A stretch of 64,000 nucleotides of DNA from Bacteroides stercorirosoris (GTDB taxonomy: Bacteria > Bacteroidota > Bacteroidia > Bacteroidales > Bacteroidaceae). The stretch covers positions 59,309 through 123,308 of the forward strand of contig NZ_FQZN01000019.1 in assembly GCF_900142015.1 (NCBI RefSeq), written 5' to 3'. Positions 42,016 through 51,324 of the stretch are shown in pieces. A model generated the notes under the pieces. That model ran no database searches. It was not told the origin of the DNA and was given only the letters and a program-made list of their open reading frames with translations. The position numbers and the translations under genes were made by a program. The number at the start of each line of letters is the position of its first letter. Within the stretch, counting starts at the first letter, position 1.

Positions 42016-43325
42016 GAATAAAGTTCTATTTCTCCATACTTGTCCTTTTCCTTTTGGGTTTAGGCGGGGTGCTTATCTACCTGGCAAAGGGGATACAGCT
42101 GTTACACCTCTATATTGTAGAGGGTATTGTCGCATTTATCCTGGTGTTCCTGATTATCTTCTATCGCAAAATAGTGAAACCGATGAATATCATCGGCAGC
42201 GGTATGGAACTGTTGCGTGAGCAGGATTTCAGCAGCCGACTCAGCAAAGTGGGACAATACGAGGCGGATCGCATTGTGAATGTGTTCAACCGCATGATGG
42301 AGCAATTGAAGAACGAACGTCTGCGCTTGCGCGAACAGAATCATTTCCTGGATCTGCTTATCCAGGCATCGCCGATGGGAGTTGTCATCACTACATTGGA
42401 TGGCGAGGTGTCCCAACTCAATCCGATGGGGTTGAAAATGATGGGGGTACATCTGGAAGAGGTGATGGGTAAGAAGATGGACAATATAGATTCTCCTTTG
42501 GCTGAAGAGCTTGCCACTATTCCTAAAGACCATACCTCTGTGGTGCGGCTGAATGATGCGAATATTTATAAGTGCACCCATTCCTCCTTTATTGACAGGG
42601 GATTTCATCATCCTTTCTATCTGATAGAGAAGATGACGGAAGAGGTGATGCGTGCCGAGAAAAAGGCGTATGAGAAGGTGATTCGTATGATTGCGCACGA
42701 GGTGAATAATACGACGGCGGGCATTACGTCCACGCTCGACACGGTAGAACAGGCGCTTTCTACAGAAGACGGTATGGAGGATATTTGCGACGTGATGCGG
42801 GTTTGTACGGAGCGTTGCTTCTCTATGAGCCGTTTCATCACCCGTTTTGCCGATGTGGTGAAGATTCCCGAACCGACCTTGACTCCTGTGAAGGTGAATG
42901 AGCTGGTGTCTATGTGTAAACGCTTTATGGAAGGGATGTGCAATGACCGGAACATTCTTCTTTGGCTGGAATGTGACCCGAAGGTGGAGCCGGTGCGTCT
43001 GGATGCCGCACTCTTTGAACAGGTGCTGGTGAACATCATCAAGAATGCCGCTGAAAGTATAGAGCATGCACCCGAAGGAACGATTCAACAGGGCAGGGTT
43101 GTAGTACGCACCATTGCGCCTACCACAATAGAGGTGGTGGACAATGGTCCGGGTATATCAAAAGAGACTGAAGCCAAACTCTTCAGTCCCTTCTTTTCCA
43201 CCAAGCCGAACGGGCAGGGAATCGGCCTGGTGTTTATCCGCGAAGTGTTGACGCGTCATGGGTGTACATTCTCGTTGCGCACGTATAGTGATGGACTGAC
43301 GCGATTCCGGATTATTTTTCCATAG
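42012..43325 (+). CDS. Sensor histidine kinase, partner of the sigma-54 regulator
   Basis: 437 residues starting with GTG in a 4-bp overlap with the regulator. Two N-terminal membrane helices (about 5-25 and 32-52) with only a few residues between them leave little periplasmic sensor. A HAMP linker follows (KPMNIIGSGMELLREQDFSS), then a PAS domain (about 110-195). The phospho-acceptor is His229 in IRMIAHEVNNTTAG. ATPase boxes are N (NIIKNAAESIE), G1 (VVDNGPGIS) and G2 (GQGIGLVFIREV). It likely senses a membrane or cytoplasmic signal. Its 3' end overlaps the convergent aspD gene by 14 bp. Confidence 0.92.
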   Translation: MRIKFYFSILVLFLLGLGGVLIYLAKGIQLLHLYIVEGIVAFILVFLIIFYRKIVKPMNIIGSGMELLREQDFSSRLSKVGQYEADRIVNVFNRMMEQLKNERLRLREQNHFLDLLIQASPMGVVITTLDGEVSQLNPMGLKMMGVHLEEVMGKKMDNIDSPLAEELATIPKDHTSVVRLNDANIYKCTHSSFIDRGFHHPFYLIEKMTEEVMRAEKKAYEKVIRMIAHEVNNTTAGITSTLDTVEQALSTEDGMEDICDVMRVCTERCFSMSRFITRFADVVKIPEPTLTPVKVNELVSMCKRFMEGMCNDRNILLWLECDPKVEPVRLDAALFEQVLVNIIKNAAESIEHAPEGTIQQGRVVVRTIAPTTIEVVDNGPGISKETEAKLFSPFFSTKPNGQGIGLVFIREVLTRHGCTFSLRTYSDGLTRFRIIFP

Positions 43326-44934
43326 TCTTTTTCCACGCTTTTGCGTATTCGTCAAGAATCCGCTTGATGCCCTGGCCGATGACCGCATAATCCTTTTCGT
43401 TCAGATTGGCAAGCGAAGCCCGTATGCTCCATTCCGGACCGTCGAAGCCACCGCCATTGAGCAAGACAAGAGAGGTCTCTTTCGCCAGACGGAACACAAC
43501 ATTCAGCGGACTGTAAGTGCGTTTCAGATACTCCACAAACTCATCTCCGTAGAATTTCCTTGCCCATACCAGCATGTCGATTTCCGTGTAATACCCTACT
43601 CGTAGCGGGTCTTTCAGCAATGTAAATCCCGTGTTATCCCACAAGGCGTGCAGACGTTTCTCGATTATCTCCATCATCTTCTGTTTATACTTGTTCTCCT
43701 TATCCAGCAAGGCGAAGGAAGCGAACAGGCTCATCTGCATCTGTTGTGGCAATGAGAGGCCAGCGGTATGGTTCAGTGCCACCTGACGGCTGTCGGCCAC
43801 CATGCGGTCGATGAACTTCAATTTTGCTGGTTCCAGTGTGAGACTTGAATAACGGCGGTTCAGTTCCTCACGTTTCTCTTTCGGCAGACGGGCAATCTGT
43901 TTGTCGAAGATGTTATCTTCGTGCAGGGCGATAACAGCGTCACGCCAACCCGTAGCTCCGAAGTACTTGGAGAAAGAATACACGCAAAGCGTATTGTGTG
44001 GCAGTTCTGCCATGAACGAACGGAAGTGCGGACTGAATGTACCATACACATCATCTGTGATGACCATCAGATTCGGATTGTCATTCTTCACGATATTGAC
44101 AATGCGCGCCATCGTCTCTGGGCTGAGGGCATAACTGGGCGGATTGCTGGGATTGGTGACAAAGAGTGCTTTGACAGACGGGTCTTTCAGGCGGTCGATG
44201 TCCTCGTCGGTGTATTGCCAGAGGTGGAAACCGTCGTCCGTCATGCGGTTGGCGTGTATCTCGGTCATGTTGAACTGGTAGCGGCTCAGTTGCGGTATCT
44301 CAATATAGGGGGTGAAGACGGGAACCATGAGGAAGATGCTGTCGCCTTTGTTCAGAAGGAAGTTTTCCTGCAAGGAGTCGAAGACATAGCACATGGCAGC
44401 GGTGCCGCCTTCGGTGGTGAAGAGGTCGTAAGTGCCGCGTGGCGGACGGTTGTCACACATTTCTTGCGCCAGATAGTCCTGTACCAGTATCTCGGTGAAG
44501 TGCAGGATGCGGTCGGGTACGGGGTATTGGTCGCCGATGATGGCTTCCGCCCATTCATGCACCAACGAGTCGGGGTCGGCGGCATGCTGCATCAACAGGT
44601 AGTTATAGGTTTGTTCCAGGAGTTGGGCACCGTGGGCGGCGTTGTTCTTTTTGAGGAACGCTTCGAAGCGGGAGGCGATGCCGGACTTTTCGGGGATGCC
44701 GGCGATGCCTTCGGGAAGGTTCATGATGCGGCGGCACTCTTCCAGTCCGAACTGCCCCAGCAGGAAGAAGGCTTCGCGCGGGGTGGTGGCTATCCAGTTG
44801 GGGTTACCGCGCCCGGCATTCAACATGGTGCGGGCGGTTTTCTTCAGGCTTTCATCGGCCATGTCGATGAGACGGTTCTTCAGCTCGAAGGGGCTGATGG
44901 TCTCCATTTTCTTTTCAAAATTCTTGCTATCCAT
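43312..44934 (-). CDS. aspD: Aspartate 4-decarboxylase (bifunctional with aspartate aminotransferase)
   Basis: 540 residues, a PLP fold-type I enzyme of the AspD family, which converts aspartate to alanine and CO2 and can also transaminate. Motifs: LNAGRGNPNWIATTPREAFF near the N-terminus, FTTEGGTAAMCYVFDSL, FVTNPSNPPSYAL, VITDDVYGTF, and the PLP-lysine motif YSFSKYFGATGWRDAV (about 325). AspT, the aspartate/alanine antiporter, is on the same strand 319 bp upstream. Together they make a cycle that consumes a cytoplasmic proton and generates proton-motive force. Confidence 0.93.
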   Translation of the reverse strand: MDSKNFEKKMETISPFELKNRLIDMADESLKKTARTMLNAGRGNPNWIATTPREAFFLLGQFGLEECRRIMNLPEGIAGIPEKSGIASRFEAFLKKNNAAHGAQLLEQTYNYLLMQHAADPDSLVHEWAEAIIGDQYPVPDRILHFTEILVQDYLAQEMCDNRPPRGTYDLFTTEGGTAAMCYVFDSLQENFLLNKGDSIFLMVPVFTPYIEIPQLSRYQFNMTEIHANRMTDDGFHLWQYTDEDIDRLKDPSVKALFVTNPSNPPSYALSPETMARIVNIVKNDNPNLMVITDDVYGTFSPHFRSFMAELPHNTLCVYSFSKYFGATGWRDAVIALHEDNIFDKQIARLPKEKREELNRRYSSLTLEPAKLKFIDRMVADSRQVALNHTAGLSLPQQMQMSLFASFALLDKENKYKQKMMEIIEKRLHALWDNTGFTLLKDPLRVGYYTEIDMLVWARKFYGDEFVEYLKRTYSPLNVVFRLAKETSLVLLNGGGFDGPEWSIRASLANLNEKDYAVIGQGIKRILDEYAKAWKKTMEK

Positions 44935-44970
44935 ATCGTTAAGTTTAAGTTTGTATTTTATAAATTCTTC

Positions 44971-45222
44971 GGCTGCGGTAAACTAATCTTGCGGATGCAA
45001 GAAACTAAGCGCTGCGCTGCAAGAAACTAATATCTGCGCTGCATAAAATTATTCATACTGTAGCTATATTTGTTTCTTACAACAACTGATATACTTTCTC
45101 ATAATAGATATTATACTTTCTTACAACAGTTGATGTATGAATAATTATATGCATCTTTGAGATTAGTTTCTTGCAGCGCAGAGATTAGTTTCTTGCATTG
45201 CGGAGATTAGTTTCTTACAGCC
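44971..45222. repeat. 88-bp imperfect inverted repeat with internal tandem units
   Basis: Arms 44971-45058 and 45135-45222 are largely complementary and each holds about three copies of a unit close to GCAAGAAACTAATCTCTGCG. Both arms start from GGCTG at the outer end and finish in ATTCATAC at the inner end. The 76-bp centre also contains TTTCTTACAACA twice. It fills the gap between aspT and aspD and would be transcribed with them. I see no promoter or gene in this gap. Confidence 0.75.
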
Positions 45223-45253
45223 TGTAGATTCTTTGCTTCCCACGTGGCTGGAG

Positions 45254-46948
45254 CTAAATCAGGAGCACGATGACGACACCCCATATTATTAATAAGGTGT
45301 TACCTACGGCATACGTCACCGTATAGCCCAGTGCGGGCGTTTCGCTCTCTACCGCATCTTGTATGGCACCCAGCGCAGCTGTCGTGGTGCGTGCTCCGGC
45401 GCAACACCCCAGGGCAATGGCAGGGTGGAACTTGAATACGTATCTTGCAAGTAACAAGCCTATGATTAACGGCAGGGTAGTGGCTACGGCACCTACAATG
45501 AACAGGCTCAGCCCCACATCCCGGAAACCTTGTACGAAACTCGGTCCGGCAGCGATGCCCACTACGGCGATGAACATATTCAATCCTACATTATTCAGTA
45601 CCCACAGTGATGCTTCGGGAATACGGCCGAACGTGGGATGTTTGCTACGCAGCCAACCGAAGAATAATCCGGCTATCAATGCGCCGCCACTCGTGCTCAG
45701 ACTGATGGGGACACCCCCGATGTGAATGGACAATGCACCGAACAAACCGCCTATCAGAATGCCCAGTCCTACGAATATCATGTCCGTCTGGTGTGTAGGC
45801 CGGTCAACATACCCTATACGCACGGCGGCACTTTCCACTTCCTGTTTGGTGCCTACCACTTCGATGACATCACCGGCATCCAGCTTGGTCTGTGCCAATA
45901 CGGGGATTTCAATTCCTGCCCGTTTGATGCTGCGGATGCTGACGCCGTGCATGAATTTCTGCCTGCGGATATTGGCTACCGTCTTTCCGGCAAATGTCTT
46001 TTTGGTGATTGTGACGGGCAGGGTTTCTGCCGGGAAGTCGAGCAACTGTGCGTCCTGCACTTCTTCGCCTATCCAGTCTTCTTCGCCGATGACGTACTCA
46101 CGGCGGCCGCTAAGTACGACTTCATCTCCTGTTTCGAGCACAGTATTGGGACTTACCTCCCGGACAACACCTTTCTTGCGCAGACGTTCCACGAACAGGC
46201 GTTTGTCATGTTGCTGGAAGTAAACTTCCAGGTCTATCACCCGGTGGCCCGGCTTGAACCATTCATTCTCAATCTTGTAGGCACGGAAAGTTACGGGACG
46301 GGCAGCGTGCATGAAACCGGGTTCGTCGGCTTCGGAATTGCCCATCTTAGCTTCCAGATCCTTGCAGGCAGCTTTCACTTTTTCCAGTCCGCCCAAGAGT
46401 TTGGGGCCGAGGGTGGAGAGTACCCAGGCGGAACCTGCCGTGCCGAAAACGTAAGTCACGGCGTAAGATACGGGGATGATGTTGATATAACTCTGTCGTT
46501 GCGCTTCGGTGAGTCCCATGTTCGCCATAGTGTCCTCGGCCACTCCGATGACGGCAGAGATGGTTTGCGAACCAGCTAAGAGTCCGGCAGCTTCACCCGG
46601 ATTGTAGCCCATCACCAGGGCGAGAAGCCAGGTCACTACCAGTATGGACACACACATCAGTACGGCAAAGCCGACTTGAGGAAGTCCGTCCTTTTTCAGT
46701 CCGCGGAAGAACTGAGGCCCTACTTTGTAGCCGACGGCGAACAGGAAGAGTAGAAAAAATACGGATTTGATGGGACCGGGTACGTCAATGTTCAGTTGGC
46801 CTACCAATACGCCTACAAGCAATACGCTTGTGACCGTTCCCAGGCTGAATTTGCCGATGCGTAGCTTGCCTAGCCAGAACCCCAGGAACAGGGTGAGGAA
46901 GATGGCAAGTTCGGGGCGTTCCCTGAGCTGGTTTATTATCCATTCCAT
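45254..46948 (-). CDS. aspT: Aspartate-alanine antiporter (AspT family)
   Basis: 564 residues from the ATG at 46948 (MEWIINQLRERP); the upstream in-frame codons read as untranslated. Two blocks of about five membrane helices (about 1-185 and 375-564) flank two central TrkA-C-type domains (VIDLEVYFQQHDKRLFVERL; VNIRRQKFMHGVSIR-like), the AspT/YidE-YbjL layout. The second block has GISAGLFFGWLRSKHPTFGR-like and GCCAGARTTTAALGAIQDAV segments. It exchanges external aspartate for internal alanine, electrogenically. With aspD it forms an energy-conserving and acid-tolerance module. Confidence 0.9.
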   Translation of the reverse strand: MEWIINQLRERPELAIFLTLFLGFWLGKLRIGKFSLGTVTSVLLVGVLVGQLNIDVPGPIKSVFFLLFLFAVGYKVGPQFFRGLKKDGLPQVGFAVLMCVSILVVTWLLALVMGYNPGEAAGLLAGSQTISAVIGVAEDTMANMGLTEAQRQSYINIIPVSYAVTYVFGTAGSAWVLSTLGPKLLGGLEKVKAACKDLEAKMGNSEADEPGFMHAARPVTFRAYKIENEWFKPGHRVIDLEVYFQQHDKRLFVERLRKKGVVREVSPNTVLETGDEVVLSGRREYVIGEEDWIGEEVQDAQLLDFPAETLPVTITKKTFAGKTVANIRRQKFMHGVSIRSIKRAGIEIPVLAQTKLDAGDVIEVVGTKQEVESAAVRIGYVDRPTHQTDMIFVGLGILIGGLFGALSIHIGGVPISLSTSGGALIAGLFFGWLRSKHPTFGRIPEASLWVLNNVGLNMFIAVVGIAAGPSFVQGFRDVGLSLFIVGAVATTLPLIIGLLLARYVFKFHPAIALGCCAGARTTTAALGAIQDAVESETPALGYTVTYAVGNTLLIIWGVVIVLLI

Positions 46949-47080
46949 AATTAAGTTATTTAGGTTGTTAATTGGTTTTTCCGAGGCTTTTCTGCGTCGT
47001 TTCACCTATACAACAGCTTATAAATAGAAGTGTTTCGCGCGAAAATGGTTTTTTAGAACATTTATTGAGTAAAACTGGAC

Positions 47081-47110
47081 TTTCTAAAAAAGTTTTCTTT
47101 CGTACCTTTG
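47081..47110 (+). promoter_or_regulatory. Candidate promoter of the DUF5686 gene
   Basis: A perfect -7 box TACCTTTG at 47103-47110, with a weak -33 (TTTC at 47081-47084, spacer 18). It lies just before palindromic element D, which would thus be in the 5' leader. Confidence 0.4.
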
Positions 47111-47128
47111 CGGGCGCAAAAGAAGGGC

Positions 47129-47251
47129 AAATGATAATTTAATGAAGAATGATGAATGAAGAATGAAGAATTTGGCTGCGCTATGCAAGCATGCCGCAAG
47201 GTAATTCTTCATTCTTCATTCTTAGTTCTTCATTTCGGTAAATTATCATTT
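47129..47251. repeat. Heptad-arm palindromic element, variant D (123 bp)
   Basis: It has the same outer ends as copies A-C (AAATGATAATTTA / TAAATTATCATTT) and the same core start GGCTGCGCTAT. The small end hairpins are missing and the arms use a different 7-bp unit (AATGAAG, four times with one variant; ATTCTTC on the other side). It fills most of the leader before the DUF5686 gene. Confidence 0.85.
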
Positions 47252-47272
47252 ATCTATCGTACAAAAACAGGT

Positions 47273-49819
47273 ATGAAGTTTACTTTTTTAAGGATTTTTC
47301 TCCTCATCAGCCTTTGCTGGATGAGCCTGCCCCTGTGGGCGCAATATATGATACAAGGTGTTGTCACAGACTCGTTAACCCGTGAGCCTCTGCCTTACAC
47401 ATCTGTATACCTGAAAGGTGCTACCGAGGGAGGTATGACCGATGACAAAGGAAATTTTTCTTTCAAAACGTATCGTGCCCAGGCAGTGCTGGTTATTTCT
47501 GCCGTTGGATACAATGAGTACACCCGCCTCATTCACCCGGCACGCAGTGTTCGCTTTAACATCGCCCTTTCTCCGGCAACGTATGCACTGAACGAGGTGG
47601 TGGTGAAGCCGAAGCGGGAGCGATATAAGAAGAAAGATAACCCGGCTGTGGAGTTTGTGCGGCAGATGATTGCCCACCGCGACGACTATTCACCCAAAGA
47701 GCTGGACTTCTGGCAGCGGGACCGCTATGAGAAGATGACCTTTGCCATCAACAATTTCGACAGCGTGAAGCAACAGAAATGGCTTTATCGCAAATTTAAG
47801 TTCCTGACGGACTACGTGGATACTTCCGCCGTTACGGGAAAGCCTGTGCTTGCCGTTTCCAACCGCGAGTTGCTGGCTACGGACTATTACCGCAAATCTC
47901 CCAAAAGCGAGAAGCAACGTGTGCATGCCCGCCGCCAGGCCGGTGTGGACGAAATGCTCTCGCAGCAAGGCATGGAGCAAGCCATCAGCGTCACGATGAC
48001 GGACGTGGATATTTACGAGAATAATATTACGCTGTTCACCAATAAGTTTGTCAGCCCATTGTCCTCTATGGGGCCTTCTTTCTATAAATATTACCTCATG
48101 GACACGCTCGCCATAGCGGGCCAGCCTTGTGTGGATCTGACATTCGTCCCCTTCAACTCCGAGTCATTCGGCTTTACGGGACATCTTTACGTCACGTTGG
48201 ACAGCACTTATTTCGTGCGTCGTGCTACCATGAACTTTCCGCAGAAAATCAATCTGAACTTTGTGGACTACATGTCCCTGGAACAGAATTTCACCCGTGG
48301 TGAAGACGGCACACGCCAGCTTGCGGACGAGCATATCACTACCGAGTTCAAGCTGGTGGACAACAGTGACGGCATCTATGCCAAACGGGATGTTTACTAC
48401 CGGAACTATGTCTACGAACCTTCCGCGGATGCCTTGTCCGCTTTCAGGAAGCCGGAGAAAGTGATTGAGCCTTCCGAAGCCGCGCATCGCTCAGAGGCTT
48501 ACTGGGATGATAACCGGCAGGTGGAAGTCAGCAAAAAAGAGACTTCGGTGGATAAGATGATGGCGCAGCTCCGTACCTATCCCGTTTATTACTGGACGGA
48601 GAAGACGCTGAAAGTCCTTTTCACCGGATATATACCTGCGCCGAAAGAGAAAGAACCTCTGTTCTATATAGGTATGATGAACACTACCATCAGCGGCAAT
48701 ACGCTGGAAGGTGTGCGTCTGCGTGCGGGAGGTATGACGACCGCCTGGCTGAATCCACACCTATTTTATAAAGGATATATGGCATACGGTTTTGACGACC
48801 ATCGTCTGAAAGGTATGGCGGAGGTGGAATATTCTTTTCATAAGAAGAAGGAGTATGCCAATGAATTTCCTATCCATTCTTTGAAGGCGCGATATACATC
48901 GGATGTCAATCAGTATGGGCAACATTACCTATATACCAGCCAGGACAACGTTTTCCTCTCCTTGAAACGCCAGAAGGATGACCGTATCGGTTATCAGCGT
49001 AAAGCCGAACTGACGTATACGAACGAGTTCCATTCCGGTTTTTCCTTCCAACTCACGAGCCGTTTCCGGCAGGATGAGTCGTCCTATCTCATCCCTTTTC
49101 TGAAACAGGACGAGATGGCAACCCCGGTGGAGAGGATATCGAATGCCGAGTTTGAAGTAAAGTTGCGCTATGCACCGAATGAGAAGTTCTTTCAGACGCA
49201 ATGGAACCGCTTCCCGGTGTCATTGGATGCTCCGGTCTTCTCGCTATCGCATACGATGGCTGCGAAGGGAGTGTTGGGAGGCGATTATACCTATCATTAT
49301 ACGGAAGCCGGTTTCCAGAAGCGTTTCTGGTTCTCGGCTTTCGGATATACGGATGTTATCCTGAAGGCAGGAAAAGTTTGGAACAAAGTTCCTTTCCCGT
49401 TACTGATTATTCCGAACGCCAACCTTTCTTATACCATCCAGCCGGAGTCTTACACGCTGATGAATGCTATGGAGTTTATGAATGACGAATATGCTTCGTG
49501 GGATGTAACTTATTACCTTAATGGCTTTTTGTTCAACCGTGTGCCGCTGCTGAAAAAGTTGAAATGGCGTGAAGTCCTTTCCTTTCGCGGTTTGTACGGC
49601 AATTTGAGCGACAAGAATAACCCGTCGGTCAGCAATGACCTGTTCCGTTTCCCAGCCACGACCTCTTATATGGGCGATACTCCGTATATGGAAGTGGGCG
49701 TCGGTGTAGAAAATATTTTGAAGGTCATCCGCCTTGATTATGTCTGGCGATTAACTTACAGAAATCTGCCCGGAATTGATAAATCCGGTCTTAGAATCAG
49801 TCTGCATATGACGTTTTAA
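47273..49819 (+). CDS. DUF5686 outer-membrane protein with carboxypeptidase-regulatory-like domain
   Basis: 848 residues from the ATG at 47273 (MKFTFLRIFLLIS); the upstream in-frame codons are translated repeat sequence. Signal peptide about 1-24 (LPLWAQ). Residues about 25-105 are a CarboxypepD_reg-like beta-sandwich (IQGVVTDSLTREPLPYTSVY; GGMTDDKGNFSFKT). The remainder is a long DUF5686 region with barrel-like strands (VEYSFHKKKEYANEFPIHSL; LSYTIQPESYTLMNAMEFMN) ending in ISLHMTF, an outer-membrane C-terminus. No TonB plug is present. Function unknown; monocistronic. Confidence 0.85.
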   Translation: MKFTFLRIFLLISLCWMSLPLWAQYMIQGVVTDSLTREPLPYTSVYLKGATEGGMTDDKGNFSFKTYRAQAVLVISAVGYNEYTRLIHPARSVRFNIALSPATYALNEVVVKPKRERYKKKDNPAVEFVRQMIAHRDDYSPKELDFWQRDRYEKMTFAINNFDSVKQQKWLYRKFKFLTDYVDTSAVTGKPVLAVSNRELLATDYYRKSPKSEKQRVHARRQAGVDEMLSQQGMEQAISVTMTDVDIYENNITLFTNKFVSPLSSMGPSFYKYYLMDTLAIAGQPCVDLTFVPFNSESFGFTGHLYVTLDSTYFVRRATMNFPQKINLNFVDYMSLEQNFTRGEDGTRQLADEHITTEFKLVDNSDGIYAKRDVYYRNYVYEPSADALSAFRKPEKVIEPSEAAHRSEAYWDDNRQVEVSKKETSVDKMMAQLRTYPVYYWTEKTLKVLFTGYIPAPKEKEPLFYIGMMNTTISGNTLEGVRLRAGGMTTAWLNPHLFYKGYMAYGFDDHRLKGMAEVEYSFHKKKEYANEFPIHSLKARYTSDVNQYGQHYLYTSQDNVFLSLKRQKDDRIGYQRKAELTYTNEFHSGFSFQLTSRFRQDESSYLIPFLKQDEMATPVERISNAEFEVKLRYAPNEKFFQTQWNRFPVSLDAPVFSLSHTMAAKGVLGGDYTYHYTEAGFQKRFWFSAFGYTDVILKAGKVWNKVPFPLLIIPNANLSYTIQPESYTLMNAMEFMNDEYASWDVTYYLNGFLFNRVPLLKKLKWREVLSFRGLYGNLSDKNNPSVSNDLFRFPATTSYMGDTPYMEVGVGVENILKVIRLDYVWRLTYRNLPGIDKSGLRISLHMTF

Positions 49820-49920
49820 CTTAAATCTTACTAATAGAACATTAAATCGGATAAAATGACGAGTCTCAATTGAACAAAATAGCCTAAATTTGAGCAATTT
49901 TTTAAACTTTAAAAGATACA

Positions 49921-51216
49921 ATGGCAATGAAAGAAAACATTAAGCCGGCAACTGGTCGTTTGGGTGTACTGGTAGTCGGAGTGGGTGGTGCGGTCTCAAC
50001 GACCATGATAACAGGTACGTTAGCTGCTCGCAAAGGGCTGTCGAAGCCGATAGGCTCTATTGCACAGATGGCCACAATACGCATGGAGAACAACGACGAA
50101 AAACTAATCAAGGACGTGGTGCCTTTGGTTGATTTGAACGACATTGTTTTTGGCGGATGGGATATTTTCCCCGACAACGCATACGATGCTGCGATGTATG
50201 CAGAAGTCTTGAAAGAAAAAGACTTGAACCTCGTGAAAGAGGAATTGCAGGCTATCAAACCGATGCCCGCAGCTTTTGACCATAACTTTGCAAAGCGTCT
50301 GAACGGTACGCATATCAAAGATGCAGCTACCCGTTGGGAAATGGTAGAGCAACTGCGTGAGGATATTCGTAACTTCAAGGCTGCCAACAACTGCGAACGC
50401 ATCGCCGTGTTGTGGGCTGCAAGTACCGAAATCTATGTTCCCTTATGCAAAGAGCATGAGTCTCTCGCTTCGCTGGAAGCAGCCATGAAGGCGAACAACA
50501 CGGAAGTGATTTCTCCGAGTATGTGCTACGCTTACGCTGCTATTGCAGAAGGTGCTCCGTTCATCATGGGTGCTCCTAACTTGTGTGTAGACACTCCGGC
50601 TATGTGGGAATTCTCTAAGAAGATGAATGTGCCCATCGCCGGTAAGGACTTCAAGAGCGGCCAGACACTGATGAAAACCGTTCTCGCTCCGATGTTCAAG
50701 ACTCGTATGCTGGGTGTAAGCGGTTGGTTCTCTACCAACATCCTGGGTAACCGCGACGGTGAAGTGCTCGATCAGCCAGAAAACTTCAAGACGAAAGAAG
50801 TCAGCAAACTGTCTGTTATCGATAACATTCTTGAACCGGAAAAATATCCCGATCTTTACGGCGACGTTTACCACAAGGTTCGTATCAACTACTATCCTCC
50901 CCGCAAAGACAATAAGGAAGCATGGGACAACATCGATATCTTCGGATGGATGGGTTATCCGATGGAAATCAAAGTAAACTTCCTCTGCCGTGACTCTATC
51001 CTTGCAGCTCCTATCGCGCTCGACCTCGTTATCTTCAGTGACCTGGCATTGCGTGCAGGCATGTCTGGCATCCAGACTTGGCTGTCATTCTTCTGCAAGA
51101 GCCCGATGCACGACTTTGAGCATGAACCGGTACACGACCTGTTCACTCAATGGAGAATGGTGAAAGAAACAATCCGTACGATGGTAGGTGAAAAATCACC
51201 GAGCTATCTGGATTAA
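49921..51216 (+). CDS. ino1: myo-Inositol-1-phosphate synthase
   Basis: 431 residues. It converts glucose-6-phosphate to inositol-1-phosphate with bound NAD+. The Rossmann loop is LGVLVVGVGGAVSTTMITG (about 15-33). The catalytic region has GKDFKSGQTLMKTVLAPMFK (about 241-260), ending in the conserved lysine, and SGWFSTNILGNRDG. It heads the inositol-lipid cluster on the plus strand, and phosphatase, CDP-alcohol transferase and PAP2 genes follow. A -7 box TAAATTTG at 49885-49892 without a good -33 lies upstream. Confidence 0.95.
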   Translation: MAMKENIKPATGRLGVLVVGVGGAVSTTMITGTLAARKGLSKPIGSIAQMATIRMENNDEKLIKDVVPLVDLNDIVFGGWDIFPDNAYDAAMYAEVLKEKDLNLVKEELQAIKPMPAAFDHNFAKRLNGTHIKDAATRWEMVEQLREDIRNFKAANNCERIAVLWAASTEIYVPLCKEHESLASLEAAMKANNTEVISPSMCYAYAAIAEGAPFIMGAPNLCVDTPAMWEFSKKMNVPIAGKDFKSGQTLMKTVLAPMFKTRMLGVSGWFSTNILGNRDGEVLDQPENFKTKEVSKLSVIDNILEPEKYPDLYGDVYHKVRINYYPPRKDNKEAWDNIDIFGWMGYPMEIKVNFLCRDSILAAPIALDLVIFSDLALRAGMSGIQTWLSFFCKSPMHDFEHEPVHDLFTQWRMVKETIRTMVGEKSPSYLD

Positions 51217-51230
51217 TCAATAATAATAAG

Positions 51231-51304
51231 GTGATAAGGTGGTAGAGTGATAAAGTGGTAATGTAGTATTACTTTACCACCTTACCACTTTGTCACCTTA
51301 TCAC
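51231..51304. repeat. Imperfect palindrome between ino1 and the PgpA-like gene
   Basis: GTGATAAGGTG at 51231 pairs with CACCTTATCAC ending at 51304; the inner arms (GGTAGAGTGATAAAGTGGTAA and its counterpart) match less well. The arms contain repeated GTGGTA/GTGATA units. It resembles the heptad-arm elements in design but shares neither ends nor core. Confidence 0.65.
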
Positions 51305-51324
51305 TCTTTTATATCTTTTTTTCT

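Noticed and set aside
42102..43088. Minus-strand frame over the histidine kinase
   Set aside because: It is antisense to a gene with full HisKA/HATPase motifs.
43921..45030. Plus-strand frame of about 369 codons over aspD
   Set aside because: aspD on the minus strand has all PLP-enzyme motifs; the plus frame has no recognisable protein features.
47156..47272. Extended start of the DUF5686 protein
   Set aside because: The extra 39 codons lie in a palindromic repeat and would hide the signal peptide at MKFTFLRIF.
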